A stretch of DNA of 64,000 bases. Origin: Actinomycetales bacterium. Lineage in GTDB: Bacteria; Actinomycetota; Actinomycetes; Actinomycetales; Cellulomonadaceae. Shown here piece by piece: positions 1 to 7,859 of this stretch. The stretch lies in NCBI GenBank assembly GCA_020444245.1, contig JAHLLI010000015.1, positions 1 to 64,000 of the forward strand, given 5' to 3'. Each line of letters begins with the position of its first letter. The stretch's first letter is position 1. The position numbers and the translations under genes are program-made. The notes beneath the pieces were generated by a model. The model ran no database searches. It was not told the DNA's origin and saw nothing but the letters and a program-made list of their open reading frames with translations.

Positions 1-1624
1 GGCGCGCCGACGCGCCCGCGCGGCCCGCGGCCACCCCGCGCAGCCGCCCGTCGTCGAGGCGCCGCTCCTCGCGCCGGCCCAGGACGTCGCCCGCGAGCGC
101 GAGGACGCCGACGATCGAGGTGCCGACCGCCGCCGCCGACCACGCCGCGACGACGCCGTCCCCGACGGCCCGCGTCGCGTAGGTCGCAGCCCCGCTCGCC
201 AGCGCGGCGAGCACCGGCACCGGTCCGAGGTGCCCGGACACCCGGCGCACCGACAGCAGAGGCACCAGGCCCCGGGCCAGCCGCGCGGGCGGCACCAGGA
301 CACGCGCGACCAGCGGCGCCACGAGCGCCCCGACCAGCCCGGCGCAGACCAGCACGAGCGCCGGGGCCACGGTCGCCACCGCTCCTCCGGGCGCGCGCAC
401 CAGCTGCCACACGCCGAGGGCAGTCGCGACGACGAGCACCGAGGCCCCGACCGCCGTGGTGACCCCGGGCGGCGGGCCGGACCGGTCGACGGGCAGAGGC
501 CTCCTGGCCGGGACGAGCGCGCCCGCGCCGCCGGCCAGACAGGCGGCGACGGCCCACGACGCCGGAACCCCCGCGACGACACCGGCCGCCAGGCCGAGCA
601 GGCCGCCCAGCGCCGCGGCCGCGACCGCCCCCGGCGCCTCGCGGGACAGCAGCGGCCCCGACCGAGCCCCCCGCGCGCGCAGCAGGGTCCGCTCCCGACG
701 GGTCCGCGCCTCGAGCAGGCCGACGGCGGCCCACAGGCCGGCCAGCCCCGCGGCACCACCGGTCATGACCGCCGCACGCGAGTCCCGGCGGGCGGCCGAC
801 GCCGCGTCGGCGATCCCGGACAGGTTCGGACCGCCCTCGGCGTCGATCGACGCGCCCTGCACCAGCAGGCCCGCCCCGGCCAGGGCGTCCGGGACCGCGT
901 CGAGCCGCTCCGCCAGCCGGACCATCTGGTCGGTGGTCAGGTCCCGGACCTCGGGCACCACCGTCCAACGCACCAGCGGTCGCTGCGCAGCGCTGTTCAC
1001 GACGGCGTCGTCGGCGGCGAGCAGCGGGCCCACGGCGCCCCTGAGGCCGCTCATCGTGCCGCGGGCCAGGCCCGGGTCGGCGAACCAGAGCGGATCGGAC
1101 GGGTCCACGGGCTTCCAGGTGCCGACCACGTCCACCGGTACGCCGGCGCTGCCGACGAGCAGCCGGCTGCCGGCCGCCAGGCCCGCCGCGTCCGGAGCGA
1201 CCACCTCGGCGGCGCCGTCCGCGCGCGGTGCCCGGCCGGTCACGATCTCCACGTGCGTGGCCCAGTCCGGGACGTGCGCGAGCACCACGCTGCGGGTGGC
1301 GCCGGCGCCGTCGGCGGGCCGGGCCTCGAGCGGGTACGTCAGCCGGGTGGTGAGCACCGGGACGTCGTCGAGCAGCTCACCGAGCACCGCGTCGGCGCCC
1401 GAGAGCTGCGCCCCGGCGTCGTCGGCCGAGCTCGTGGTCACGCGCACGCCGCGTTGGGCCGCGTCCAGGGCGACGGCCGCCTCGCGCACCAGCGCGTCGG
1501 TCCGTTGCGCGGTGCGGCCCACGACCAGCGCGGGCACCGCCACGGCGAGCGTCACGGCCGCGGCCAGGAGCACGAGGGCGACGCCGCGCCGTCGCGCGAT
1601 CCAGGTGCCGCCGCGAGTAGCCAC
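1..1624 (-). CDS. FtsX-family ABC transporter permease, 3' end outside window
   Basis: Open on the minus strand from a GTG at 1624 to the window edge, at least 541 codons without a stop. It begins with a basic stretch and a hydrophobic helix (residues about 10-30), then a long extracytoplasmic domain of about 250 residues, then a series of hydrophobic helices separated by Arg-rich loops. This is the layout of MacB/FtsX-type permeases (LolE/MacB superfamily), which work with a separate ATPase to move lipids, peptides or drugs, or to transmit mechanical force. A GGAG lies about 12 bases upstream of the GTG. The ATPase partner is not seen and may lie beyond position 1. The substrate cannot be inferred. 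Long plus-strand ORFs here are shadows. Confidence 0.75.
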   Translation of the reverse strand, partial: MATRGGTWIARRRGVALVLLAAAVTLAVAVPALVVGRTAQRTDALVREAAVALDAAQRGVRVTTSSADDAGAQLSGADAVLGELLDDVPVLTTRLTYPLEARPADGAGATRSVVLAHVPDWATHVEIVTGRAPRADGAAEVVAPDAAGLAAGSRLLVGSAGVPVDVVGTWKPVDPSDPLWFADPGLARGTMSGLRGAVGPLLAADDAVVNSAAQRPLVRWTVVPEVRDLTTDQMVRLAERLDAVPDALAGAGLLVQGASIDAEGGPNLSGIADAASAARRDSRAAVMTGGAAGLAGLWAAVGLLEARTRRERTLLRARGARSGPLLSREAPGAVAAAALGGLLGLAAGVVAGVPASWAVAACLAGGAGALVPARRPLPVDRSGPPPGVTTAVGASVLVVATALGVWQLVRAPGGAVATVAPALVLVCAGLVGALVAPLVARVLVPPARLARGLVPLLSVRRVSGHLGPVPVLAALASGAATYATRAVGDGVVAAWSAAAVGTSIVGVLALAGDVLGRREERRLDDGRLRGVAAGRAGASAR

Positions 1625-1730
1625 GAGGATCCCGGGCTCCCTTCCCGCGGCGACCTCGTCGAGGTCCGACTGGTCGAAACGCTATGACACATCGGCCCCC
1701 AGGACGGAGAGATCCACGCGGTGCCGCGAA

Positions 1731-1741
1731 TCATCGGGTCA
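1731..1741 (+). promoter_or_regulatory. Candidate GntR operator, ALDH upstream site
   Basis: TCATCGGGTCA, identical to the site at 4518-4528 and one R-to-R change from the site at 4251-4261. The pattern TNRTCGGRTNA is a pseudo-palindrome like the TNGTNNNACNA half-site geometry known for FadR-subfamily GntR regulators. Binding by the regulator at 3506-4204 is inferred. Confidence 0.5.
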
Positions 1742-1969
1742 ATCTCGCTGAGGAGCCTCCGCGGACCGAGGCGGCCGGCATCCGGGACAGCTGCGGCGGG
1801 GAGTGCCCAGAGCGACGCGAATCGGCTGCAGTCGTGCAGGAATACGTGTCAGACTCGCGGTGGCTGCCGACTCGCGGACGCCTCGGGCGAGATCGGGTGC
1901 GTCGCCAGGCACCGTGCCCGCGAGACAGATGCATCCGATGTATTAGCCCGGGCTCCGCGGTCGTCGGGA

Positions 1970-1980
1970 GCATCGGATCC
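1970..1980 (+). promoter_or_regulatory. Weak GntR operator match next to ALDH start
   Basis: GCATCGGATCC matches 9 of 11 positions of TCRTCGGRTCA and lies 20 bases before the ALDH start, where a bound repressor could block expression. Another 8/11 match lies at 1931-1941 on the minus strand. Confidence 0.3.
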
Positions 1981-2000
1981 CTACGGCGGGAGGCAGGTCG

Positions 2001-3461
2001 ATGGAGACCACGCCAGAGCAGATCGAGGCGCACGTGAGCGCGGCCCATGAGGCCTACGAGGCGGCGCGCGACGTCCCGCCTGCCGTGCGCGCCAGATGGT
2101 TGACGGCGGTGGCCGACCGACTGGACGCGCACGCCGCCGAGCTGGTGGCCCTCGCGGTCGAGGAGACGCACCTCACGCAGCCGCGGCTCACCGGTGAGCT
2201 GACCCGGACGACCTTCCAGGCGCGCCTGCTGGCCGCGGAGGTCGTCGCCGGCGAGCACCTGGACGCCACCATCGACCACGCCGACACCTCGTGGGGCATG
2301 GGCCCCCGCCCGGACCTGCGCCGCGTCAACGTGCCCCTCGGGGTGGTCGCGGTGTTCGGCGCCTCGAACTTCCCCTTCGCGTTCAGCGTGTTCGGCGGCG
2401 ACACGGTCTCCGCCCTCGCCGCGGGGTGCTCGGTGGTCCACAAGGTGCACAGCGCGCACCCCAGGCTCGGTGCGCGCACCGCGGAGCTGGTGGTGAGCGC
2501 GCTCGAGGACGCTGGAGCCCCCGCCGGGCTGTTCTCCTCGGTCCACGGCCGCCCCGCCGGGCCGGCGCTCATCGACCACCCCCTGACCCGGGCGGGGGCG
2601 TTCACCGGCTCCGAGCACGCCGGGCGGCTCCTGTTCGACCGTGCGAACGCCCGGCCGGTGCCGATCCCGTTCTACGGCGAGCTGGGCAGCATCAACCCGG
2701 TGTTCGTCACGCGCGCGGCGTGGCAGGCGCGCGGCGACGAGATCGTCCGCGGCTACGTCGCGTCGTACACGCTCGGCGTCGGCCAGTTCTGCACCAAGCC
2801 CGGCGTCCTGGTGGTGCCGGCCCCGGTCGACGAGCGCCTCGCCACCCTGGAGGCCGCGGCCCGGGACGTCGCGCCCGCGGCGATGCTCACGCCGAGGCTC
2901 GCCTCGAGCTTCCGGATCGCGCGCGACGCCCTCGTCCAGCGCGGCGGGGTCGACCTCCTCATCCGCGGCGACGCCTCCGACACCCCCGCCCCCACGCTGA
3001 TGGCCATCTCCGCCGACCGCGCCCGCGCGGACCGGTCCGTCCTCGCCGAGGAGGTGTTCGGGCCGGCCAGCCTGCTGGTGGGGTACGACGACGAGGCGGA
3101 GTTGCCCGGCCTCGCCGCGCTGTTCGAGGGGCAGCTCACCGCGACGCTGCACGCCGAGCCGGCGGATGACGTCGCAGCCCTGGTGCGCGCGATCGCCGAC
3201 CGTGCAGGGCGCGTGCTGTGGAACGGGTGGCCCACCGGGGTCTCCGTGACGTACGCCCAGCAGCACGGAGGCCCCTACCCCGCCACGACGGCACCGTCGA
3301 CGACCTCCGTGGGCACGGCGGCCATCAGGCGGTTCACCCGCCCGGTCGCGTACCAGGCGTTCCCCGACCACCAGCTGCCACCGCCGCTGCGCGAGGCGAA
3401 CCCGTGGGGCGTGCGGCGTCGCGTCGACGGTGCGTGGCACGAGCCCGACCGCGCGAGGTGA
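2001..3461 (+). CDS. Aldehyde dehydrogenase, type III alpha-ketoglutaric-semialdehyde-like
   Basis: 486 residues, usual length for the family. It would oxidise an aldehyde to a carboxylate with NAD(P)+ in the cytoplasm. The oxyanion Asn123 sits in FGASNFPFAFS, the general base Glu227 in GELGSINP, and the catalytic Cys264 in GQFCTKPG. These motifs resemble the 2,5-dioxovalerate dehydrogenase branch found in non-phosphorylating sugar-acid and hydroxyproline pathways. A GGGAGG seven bases upstream supports the ATG. It converges with the gntR gene and shares its putative operator, so it probably belongs to the fucose regulon. L-lactaldehyde from 2-keto-3-deoxy-fuconate cleavage is an alternative substrate. 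The exact substrate is not shown by the sequence. Confidence 0.85.
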   Translation: METTPEQIEAHVSAAHEAYEAARDVPPAVRARWLTAVADRLDAHAAELVALAVEETHLTQPRLTGELTRTTFQARLLAAEVVAGEHLDATIDHADTSWGMGPRPDLRRVNVPLGVVAVFGASNFPFAFSVFGGDTVSALAAGCSVVHKVHSAHPRLGARTAELVVSALEDAGAPAGLFSSVHGRPAGPALIDHPLTRAGAFTGSEHAGRLLFDRANARPVPIPFYGELGSINPVFVTRAAWQARGDEIVRGYVASYTLGVGQFCTKPGVLVVPAPVDERLATLEAAARDVAPAAMLTPRLASSFRIARDALVQRGGVDLLIRGDASDTPAPTLMAISADRARADRSVLAEEVFGPASLLVGYDDEAELPGLAALFEGQLTATLHAEPADDVAALVRAIADRAGRVLWNGWPTGVSVTYAQQHGGPYPATTAPSTTSVGTAAIRRFTRPVAYQAFPDHQLPPPLREANPWGVRRRVDGAWHEPDRAR

Positions 3462-3479
3462 GCCGGAGCGCCGGCCTGT

Positions 3480-3492
3480 CCGGGTCACCCGG
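3480..3492. terminator. Small hairpin between convergent ALDH and gntR
   Basis: CCGGG-TCA-CCCGG, a five-base-pair stem in the 44-base gap between the convergent stops. No T-tract, so only a weak candidate for a bidirectional terminator. Confidence 0.25.
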
Positions 3493-3505
3493 TGGGCGGC
3501 GCACC

Positions 3506-4204
3506 TCAGGACCGCTGGTCGACCTGGGTCCCGAGCCAGTCCTCGAGGGCGAGCACGTGCGTCGCGGCGCGCAGCCGGGCGCGCTCGACGTCACGCGCCG
3601 CGATCGCGTCGACGATCCCGTCGTGCTCGGCGATCGAGGTGGCCGCCGTCGTGTCGCGCGCGACCAGCCGCAGCGTCCGGGCGGGAGCCGTCTGGCCGCC
3701 GAGCATGTCCGCCAGCGCGGCGAGCGCCGGGTTGCCGCACGTGGCCGCGATCCGGCTGTGGAACTCCCGGTCGAGCTCGATCATGCGAGCAGGGTCGAAC
3801 GGCACGTCAGCGGCGACCTCGCGCAGCCGGTCGTTCAGGGCGCGCAGCTCCTCGACATCGTGCTCGTCGGCGTGGACGCACGCACGGGCGGCGGCCTCCG
3901 AGTCGAGCAGGCGGCGGACCTCCAGGAAGTGGATGGCGGTCGCGGGGTCGTGGAAGTTGACGATGAAGCTCACGGCCTCGAGCACCAGGCCCGGCGCGAG
4001 GCTCGTGACGAAGGTGCCCGCGCCCTGGCGGGTCTCCAGGACCCGGAGGACGCCGAGGGCCCGGACCGCTTCGCGCAGCGAGTTGCGGGAGAGCCCCAGG
4101 CGGCTCGCCAGGATCTTCTCGACGGGCAGACGGTCCCCGGGCTTGAGCTCGCCGGAGACGATCATGGCCTTGATCTTCTCGATCGCCTCATCCGTGACAG
4201 CCAT
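3506..4204 (-). CDS. FadR-subfamily GntR transcriptional regulator
   Basis: 232 residues. A winged helix-turn-helix (about 5-68, with the typical LPVEKILASRLGLSRNSLRE recognition region) is followed by an all-helical FCD ligand domain. The FCD metal-site residues are present: Asp145 and His149 in DREFHSRIA, His194 in EHDGI and His216 in ATHV. Such regulators usually respond to a sugar acid or organic acid and repress the adjacent operon. It is divergent from the fucose operon. A motif match lies in its own promoter, suggesting autoregulation. The start is supported by a GGGGGA about eight bases upstream. The ligand is probably a fucose pathway intermediate, which is inference. Confidence 0.88.
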   Translation of the reverse strand: MAVTDEAIEKIKAMIVSGELKPGDRLPVEKILASRLGLSRNSLREAVRALGVLRVLETRQGAGTFVTSLAPGLVLEAVSFIVNFHDPATAIHFLEVRRLLDSEAAARACVHADEHDVEELRALNDRLREVAADVPFDPARMIELDREFHSRIAATCGNPALAALADMLGGQTAPARTLRLVARDTTAATSIAEHDGIVDAIAARDVERARLRAATHVLALEDWLGTQVDQRS

Positions 4205-4242
4205 CGCCGCATCCCCCGCCTTCGACGTCGTCGTCGGGCGAC

Positions 4243-4271
4243 ATCCTAAATGATCCGACGAGTTGGCGACA
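4243..4271 (-). promoter_or_regulatory. gntR promoter with operator in its spacer
   Basis: On the minus strand a -10 TAGGAT (4248 to 4243) is preceded by a weak -35 TGTCGC 17 bases upstream. The predicted leader is about 32 bases. The motif TCGTCGGATCA (4261 to 4251) occupies the spacer, the classic position for a repressor that excludes RNA polymerase. Confidence 0.5.
4251..4261 (-). promoter_or_regulatory. Candidate GntR operator in gntR promoter
   Basis: TCGTCGGATCA read on the minus strand, a full match to the three-site consensus TCRTCGGRTCA. Its place inside the gntR promoter spacer suggests autoregulation. Confidence 0.5.
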
Positions 4272-4471
4272 TACCCACGAGAGACCCGATCACTCGAGAG
4301 GGCGTCGCGCCCGCCCGAATGGGATCGGTTCCGGTGTGATCAGGGAGTCATCGATGAACGTTCGGTAACAAGTTAGGCGTTCCTGACCTGCGAAGATACT
4401 GGTCCCCTGCACCGGGATGGCCCGCTGTCCGCCTCGCCGCGCAGCGTCACCGAGCCGTTATCGAAACCTCC

Positions 4472-4501
4472 TTGACGTCCCGAGAACGCCACCGTTACGC
4501 T
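4472..4501 (+). promoter_or_regulatory. Promoter of the fucose operon
   Basis: TTGACG at 4472-4477 and TACGCT at 4496-4501 with an 18-base spacer, predicting transcription from about 4508. The putative operator at 4518-4528 would sit just downstream of the start. Confidence 0.5.
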
Positions 4502-4517
4502 GCCGAGCAATGCCAAG

Positions 4518-4528
4518 TCATCGGGTCA
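4518..4528 (+). promoter_or_regulatory. Candidate GntR operator of the fucose operon
   Basis: TCATCGGGTCA, identical to 1731-1741; identity continues two more bases (AT) in both copies. It lies at about +10 to +20 of the predicted transcript, so binding would block elongation or initiation. Confidence 0.55.
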
Positions 4529-4617
4529 ATGAGGACCATGGCAGGTGAAGTCGGTCGCCCGTAGGCCCGGCGGTCGAGTTCCCCGGTAGCAGCACGACCG
4601 ATGCGCAGGAGTCGACG

Positions 4618-6762
4618 ATGACCCCAGTCCGTGACGCACTCCCGGTGTTCCAGCAGCACACGCACCGGCTCCTGCGGGACATGCACATCCCCGACTGGGA
4701 CCCGGGGTTCCTGTCCGACTACGACCCGGACCGCCTCGCCCAGCAGTGCGCCGACGCCGGGCTCGACGCGGTGATGATCTACGCCAAGTCCCACGTGGGC
4801 CTGTGCACCTACCCGACGCGGATCGGTCGGCCGCACGGCAACCTGACCGGTCGTGACGCGCTCGGCGAGCTGAACGACGCCCTGCGGTCCCGGGGCATCT
4901 CCACGATGGCCTACCAGAGCATCACGTTCGACAACTGGGCGGCGACCACGCACCCCGAGTGGGCACAGGTCGATGTGCTCACGGGCCGTCCGCTGCACGA
5001 CCGCACCCGCTACGGCGTGTGCTGCCCCAACAACGCCGAGTACCGCGACTACGAGCTCGGGATCATGGAGGAGATCCTGACCGGCTACGAGTTCGACGGC
5101 ATCTGGCTGGACATGATCTTCTTCCTCGCGATCTGCGCGTGCCCCGCGTGCCGCGACCGGCTGCAGGCCGAGGACGGCATCGAGATCCCCCGCACCGTGG
5201 ACTGGACCGACCCGGCGTGGGCCACGTTCCAGGCGGCACGACGGCGCTGGATCGGCGAGTGGACCGAGGTGCTCATCGCCCGGGCCGAGGAGCTGCGCCC
5301 CGGCATCGCGATCACGCACAACCTCGCCAACGCGCTCTCCGGCTGGCACTGCGCACAGCCGCTCGGTGCGGGCCGCCTCGACACCTACACCTCGCTCGAC
5401 CTGTACGGCGACCGGTTCGAGCACCTCGTCGTCACCAAGATGGCGCAGCACCTGAGCGCCAGCCAGCCCGCCGAGCTCATGGTCAGCGTCGGGGTCGACC
5501 TCGTCGACCACGTGACGCTCAAGACCACCGCCCAGCTCACCGCCGAGGGGCTCGCCGCCACGGCCACCGGCTCGGCGTTCATCGTGATCGACGGCATCGA
5601 GCCCGACGGCAGTGAGCACGCCGGCAACTTCGAGGTCCTCCGGGACGCGTTCCGGGCGATGGCCCCGTACGAGGAGTACGTCGGCGGCCGGCCGCTCGAG
5701 GACGTGGCCATCTACCTCTCGGACCACTCGTTCGTCGACTTCGCCGACAACGGTTCGCCCGCCGGCCCGCCCACCCGGCTCGGCGGGACGCCGTTCCCGC
5801 ACGTGCTCGCCGCCCGCGGCGCGGCGCGCGCGCTCACCGAGGCGCACATCCCGTTCGGCGTCCTGACCGAGTCGGACCTCGACAAGCTCGCCGACTACCG
5901 CGTCGTGGTGCTCCCGGACGTCTCGCGGATGACCGCCGAGGAGGCGCAGGCCATGCGCGCCTACGTGGCCGACGGCGGGCACCTGTACGCGAGCGGCTAC
6001 ACCTCCCTGGTGGAGGTGACCGGGGTCCGCCACGACGACTTCATGCTCGCCGACGTGTTCGGCGCCTCGTTCGCCGGCGAGGAGGACCGGCGCGTCGCGT
6101 TCCTCACGCCGGACACCGACGAGGTCCGGGCCGCCGTGTGGCCGCAGCCCGCGATCAGCGAGCCCTACAACGAGGAGTGGGGCGTGCCGCACGAGCCGAA
6201 GCCGCTGTGCACCGCGCCCCGGGCGGACGCGACCAGCGGCGCGCGGCTCGCCCACCTGACCCTGCCGTACGGCGGCCCGGCCTGGGGGTCGGTCGACGAC
6301 ACCTCGTGGGCCTCGATCCACTCGGCACCGCCGTGGGCGCACACCGAGCACGCCGCCCTGGTCCGCAACGGCTTCGGCCAGGGCGTGGCGGTCTACAGCA
6401 CCATGGTCCTCGAGCGGGCCCAGCCGCAGGCCAGCCGCACGCTGTTCACCGCACTGGTCCGGGACCTGCTCGGCTCCGAGCCCACGTTCGAGGCGAACGC
6501 CCGCACGTCGGTCTGGGTGAGCGCGTACGACCAGGACGAGGACGACCGGGTCCTGGTGTGCCTGCACCACTACGGCGTCGAGCAGCCCGCGCCCGTCGAG
6601 CCGGTGGCGGTCACCGTGCGCGCACCGGCGGGGCGTTCGTTCACCGACGCAGCGGACGGGCCCGGGGCGCGGGTGACCGGATCCCGGATCGCGGGCGACG
6701 CGATCGTCGTCGACGTCGACCTCACCGCCGAGCTCGGCTTCGTCCTCCTGAGCTACGCCTGA
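4618..6762 (+). CDS. GHL6/GH151-like putative alpha-L-fucosidase
   Basis: 714 residues without a signal peptide, so cytoplasmic. The N-terminal half is a TIM-barrel of the hypothetical glycosyl hydrolase 6 type: FDGIWLDMIFF (Asp165, candidate nucleophile) followed by a CACPACRD cysteine cluster at 173-179. The second half (about 350-620) resembles the beta-galactosidase trimerisation domain, with VAIYLSDHSF and a glutamine-amidotransferase-like fold, and ends in a small beta domain. GH151 alpha-L-fucosidases have this build. GGAG six bases before the ATG fixes the start. As first gene of an operon with fucU and an ABC importer it probably releases L-fucose from imported oligosaccharides. Another deoxy-sugar or galactoside activity remains possible. 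Confidence 0.7.
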   Translation: MTPVRDALPVFQQHTHRLLRDMHIPDWDPGFLSDYDPDRLAQQCADAGLDAVMIYAKSHVGLCTYPTRIGRPHGNLTGRDALGELNDALRSRGISTMAYQSITFDNWAATTHPEWAQVDVLTGRPLHDRTRYGVCCPNNAEYRDYELGIMEEILTGYEFDGIWLDMIFFLAICACPACRDRLQAEDGIEIPRTVDWTDPAWATFQAARRRWIGEWTEVLIARAEELRPGIAITHNLANALSGWHCAQPLGAGRLDTYTSLDLYGDRFEHLVVTKMAQHLSASQPAELMVSVGVDLVDHVTLKTTAQLTAEGLAATATGSAFIVIDGIEPDGSEHAGNFEVLRDAFRAMAPYEEYVGGRPLEDVAIYLSDHSFVDFADNGSPAGPPTRLGGTPFPHVLAARGAARALTEAHIPFGVLTESDLDKLADYRVVVLPDVSRMTAEEAQAMRAYVADGGHLYASGYTSLVEVTGVRHDDFMLADVFGASFAGEEDRRVAFLTPDTDEVRAAVWPQPAISEPYNEEWGVPHEPKPLCTAPRADATSGARLAHLTLPYGGPAWGSVDDTSWASIHSAPPWAHTEHAALVRNGFGQGVAVYSTMVLERAQPQASRTLFTALVRDLLGSEPTFEANARTSVWVSAYDQDEDDRVLVCLHHYGVEQPAPVEPVAVTVRAPAGRSFTDAADGPGARVTGSRIAGDAIVVDVDLTAELGFVLLSYA

Positions 6763-6782
6763 CCGATCCGAGGGAGCCAGCC

Positions 6783-7859
6783 ATGCGCGCAGCGCTGTTC
6801 GTCGGGGTGGACCAGGCGCTCGAGATCACCGACCTCACGCCGCTGGACCCCGGTCCATCGGACGTCGTGGTCGAGGTCGGTGCGAGCGGCGTGTGCCACA
6901 GCGACCTCTCGGTGGTCAACGGCGGTCGCCCGCTGGCCGGCCCCGCGGTCCTCGGGCACGAGGCCGCCGGCACCGTGGTCGCGGTCGGCTCGGAGGTCCG
7001 GCTGGTCTCGCCGGGCGACCGCGTCATCACGACGTTCATCCCCGCGTGCGGTCGGTGCTACTGGTGCCTGCGCGGGCAGTCCAACCTCTGCGAGCTGGCC
7101 TTCGACGTGGCCGCCACCCCACGCGAGATGCTGCCGGACGGGAGGACCGCCACCGCGTTCCTCGGGCTGGGCACGTTCGCCGAGCAGATCACCGTCCACG
7201 AGGCATCGGTCGTCCCGGTCCACTCCGACCTGCCCGACGACCAGCTCGCGCTCCTCGGGTGCGGGGTGACCACGGGCGTGGGTGCAGTGCTCCGCACGGC
7301 GCAGGTGCGCCCGGGCGACACCGTCGCGGTGATCGGCTGCGGGGGTGTCGGGCAGGCCGTGGTGCAGGGCGCGGCGCTCGCCGCTGCCGGCCGCGTGATC
7401 GCCGTCGACCCGGTGGCCTGGAAGCGCGACGTCGCACTCCGGCTCGGCGCGACGCACGTCGTGGACCCGGCCGCGGAAGACGTGCGCGAGGCGGTGCTCG
7501 CACTGACCGACGGACGCGGCGTCGACCATGCGTTCGAGGTGACCGGCAGCCCCACGGTCGTGTCCGAGGCGCTCGACCTCACCAGGCGCGGCGGCGAGGT
7601 CCTGGTCCTCGGCATGCCGCGCTTCGACTCCGAGATATCGATCCCGGCGCTGCCGTTCTTCGCGACGGGCAAGCGGGTCGTCGTCTCCAAGTACGGCGAC
7701 GCCCAGGTCCGCACGGACATCCCGACCATCGTCGGGCTCGCCGAGTCGGGCCGCCTCGATCTGGCGGCCCTCGTGACCAGGCGCGTCTCGCTCGACGACG
7801 TCAACGAGGCCCTGCGGGCCATGACCGACGGGGAAGTGATCCGAAGTGTCATCGTCTGA
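6783..7859 (+). CDS. Zinc-dependent alcohol dehydrogenase
   Basis: 358 residues, medium-chain dehydrogenase family. Catalytic zinc ligands lie in GVCHSD and GHEAAG, the structural zinc site in CGRCYWCLRGQSNLC, and the NAD(P) Rossmann motif in IGCGGVGQ. The ATG at 6783 has AGGGAG upstream and lies 20 bases after the previous stop. A much longer reading frame to 6138 only runs back through the upstream gene in another frame. In oxidative fucose pathways a dehydrogenase oxidises C4 of 2-keto-3-deoxy-fuconate, and lactaldehyde or propanediol conversion is the other plausible role. Substrate not determined. Confidence 0.8.
   Translation: MRAALFVGVDQALEITDLTPLDPGPSDVVVEVGASGVCHSDLSVVNGGRPLAGPAVLGHEAAGTVVAVGSEVRLVSPGDRVITTFIPACGRCYWCLRGQSNLCELAFDVAATPREMLPDGRTATAFLGLGTFAEQITVHEASVVPVHSDLPDDQLALLGCGVTTGVGAVLRTAQVRPGDTVAVIGCGGVGQAVVQGAALAAAGRVIAVDPVAWKRDVALRLGATHVVDPAAEDVREAVLALTDGRGVDHAFEVTGSPTVVSEALDLTRRGGEVLVLGMPRFDSEISIPALPFFATGKRVVVSKYGDAQVRTDIPTIVGLAESGRLDLAALVTRRVSLDDVNEALRAMTDGEVIRSVIV

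Larger units (their letters stand above)
1625..2000. other. Intergenic regulatory region between ABC permease and ALDH
   Basis: 376 bases without a gene separate the divergent permease and aldehyde dehydrogenase genes. It must hold both promoters, but no convincing -35/-10 pair stands out. It carries three matches to the candidate GntR operator motif TCRTCGGRTCA: a perfect one at 1731-1741 and weaker ones at 1931-1941 (minus) and 1970-1980. Confidence 0.5.
4205..4617. other. Divergent control region of the fucose island
   Basis: 413 bases without a gene between gntR and the ten-gene operon. It holds a gntR promoter, an operon promoter at 4472-4501, two perfect and one weak (4282-4292, minus) copies of TCRTCGGRTCA, and a short palindrome TCATCGATGA at 4348-4357 of unknown role. 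Confidence 0.6.

Noticed and set aside
230-1751. Two long plus-strand ORFs at the left end
   Set aside because: Arg/Pro/Ala-rich low-complexity translations with poor starts. The minus frame gives a membrane permease with helices and normal codon bias.
1731-3488. 585-residue minus-strand ORF opposite the ALDH gene
   Set aside because: Arg/Gly-rich mirror frame of a clearly recognised aldehyde dehydrogenase.
4495-6570. 691-residue minus-strand ORF opposite the glycosidase
   Set aside because: Antisense shadow; composition without domains, while the plus frame has family motifs.
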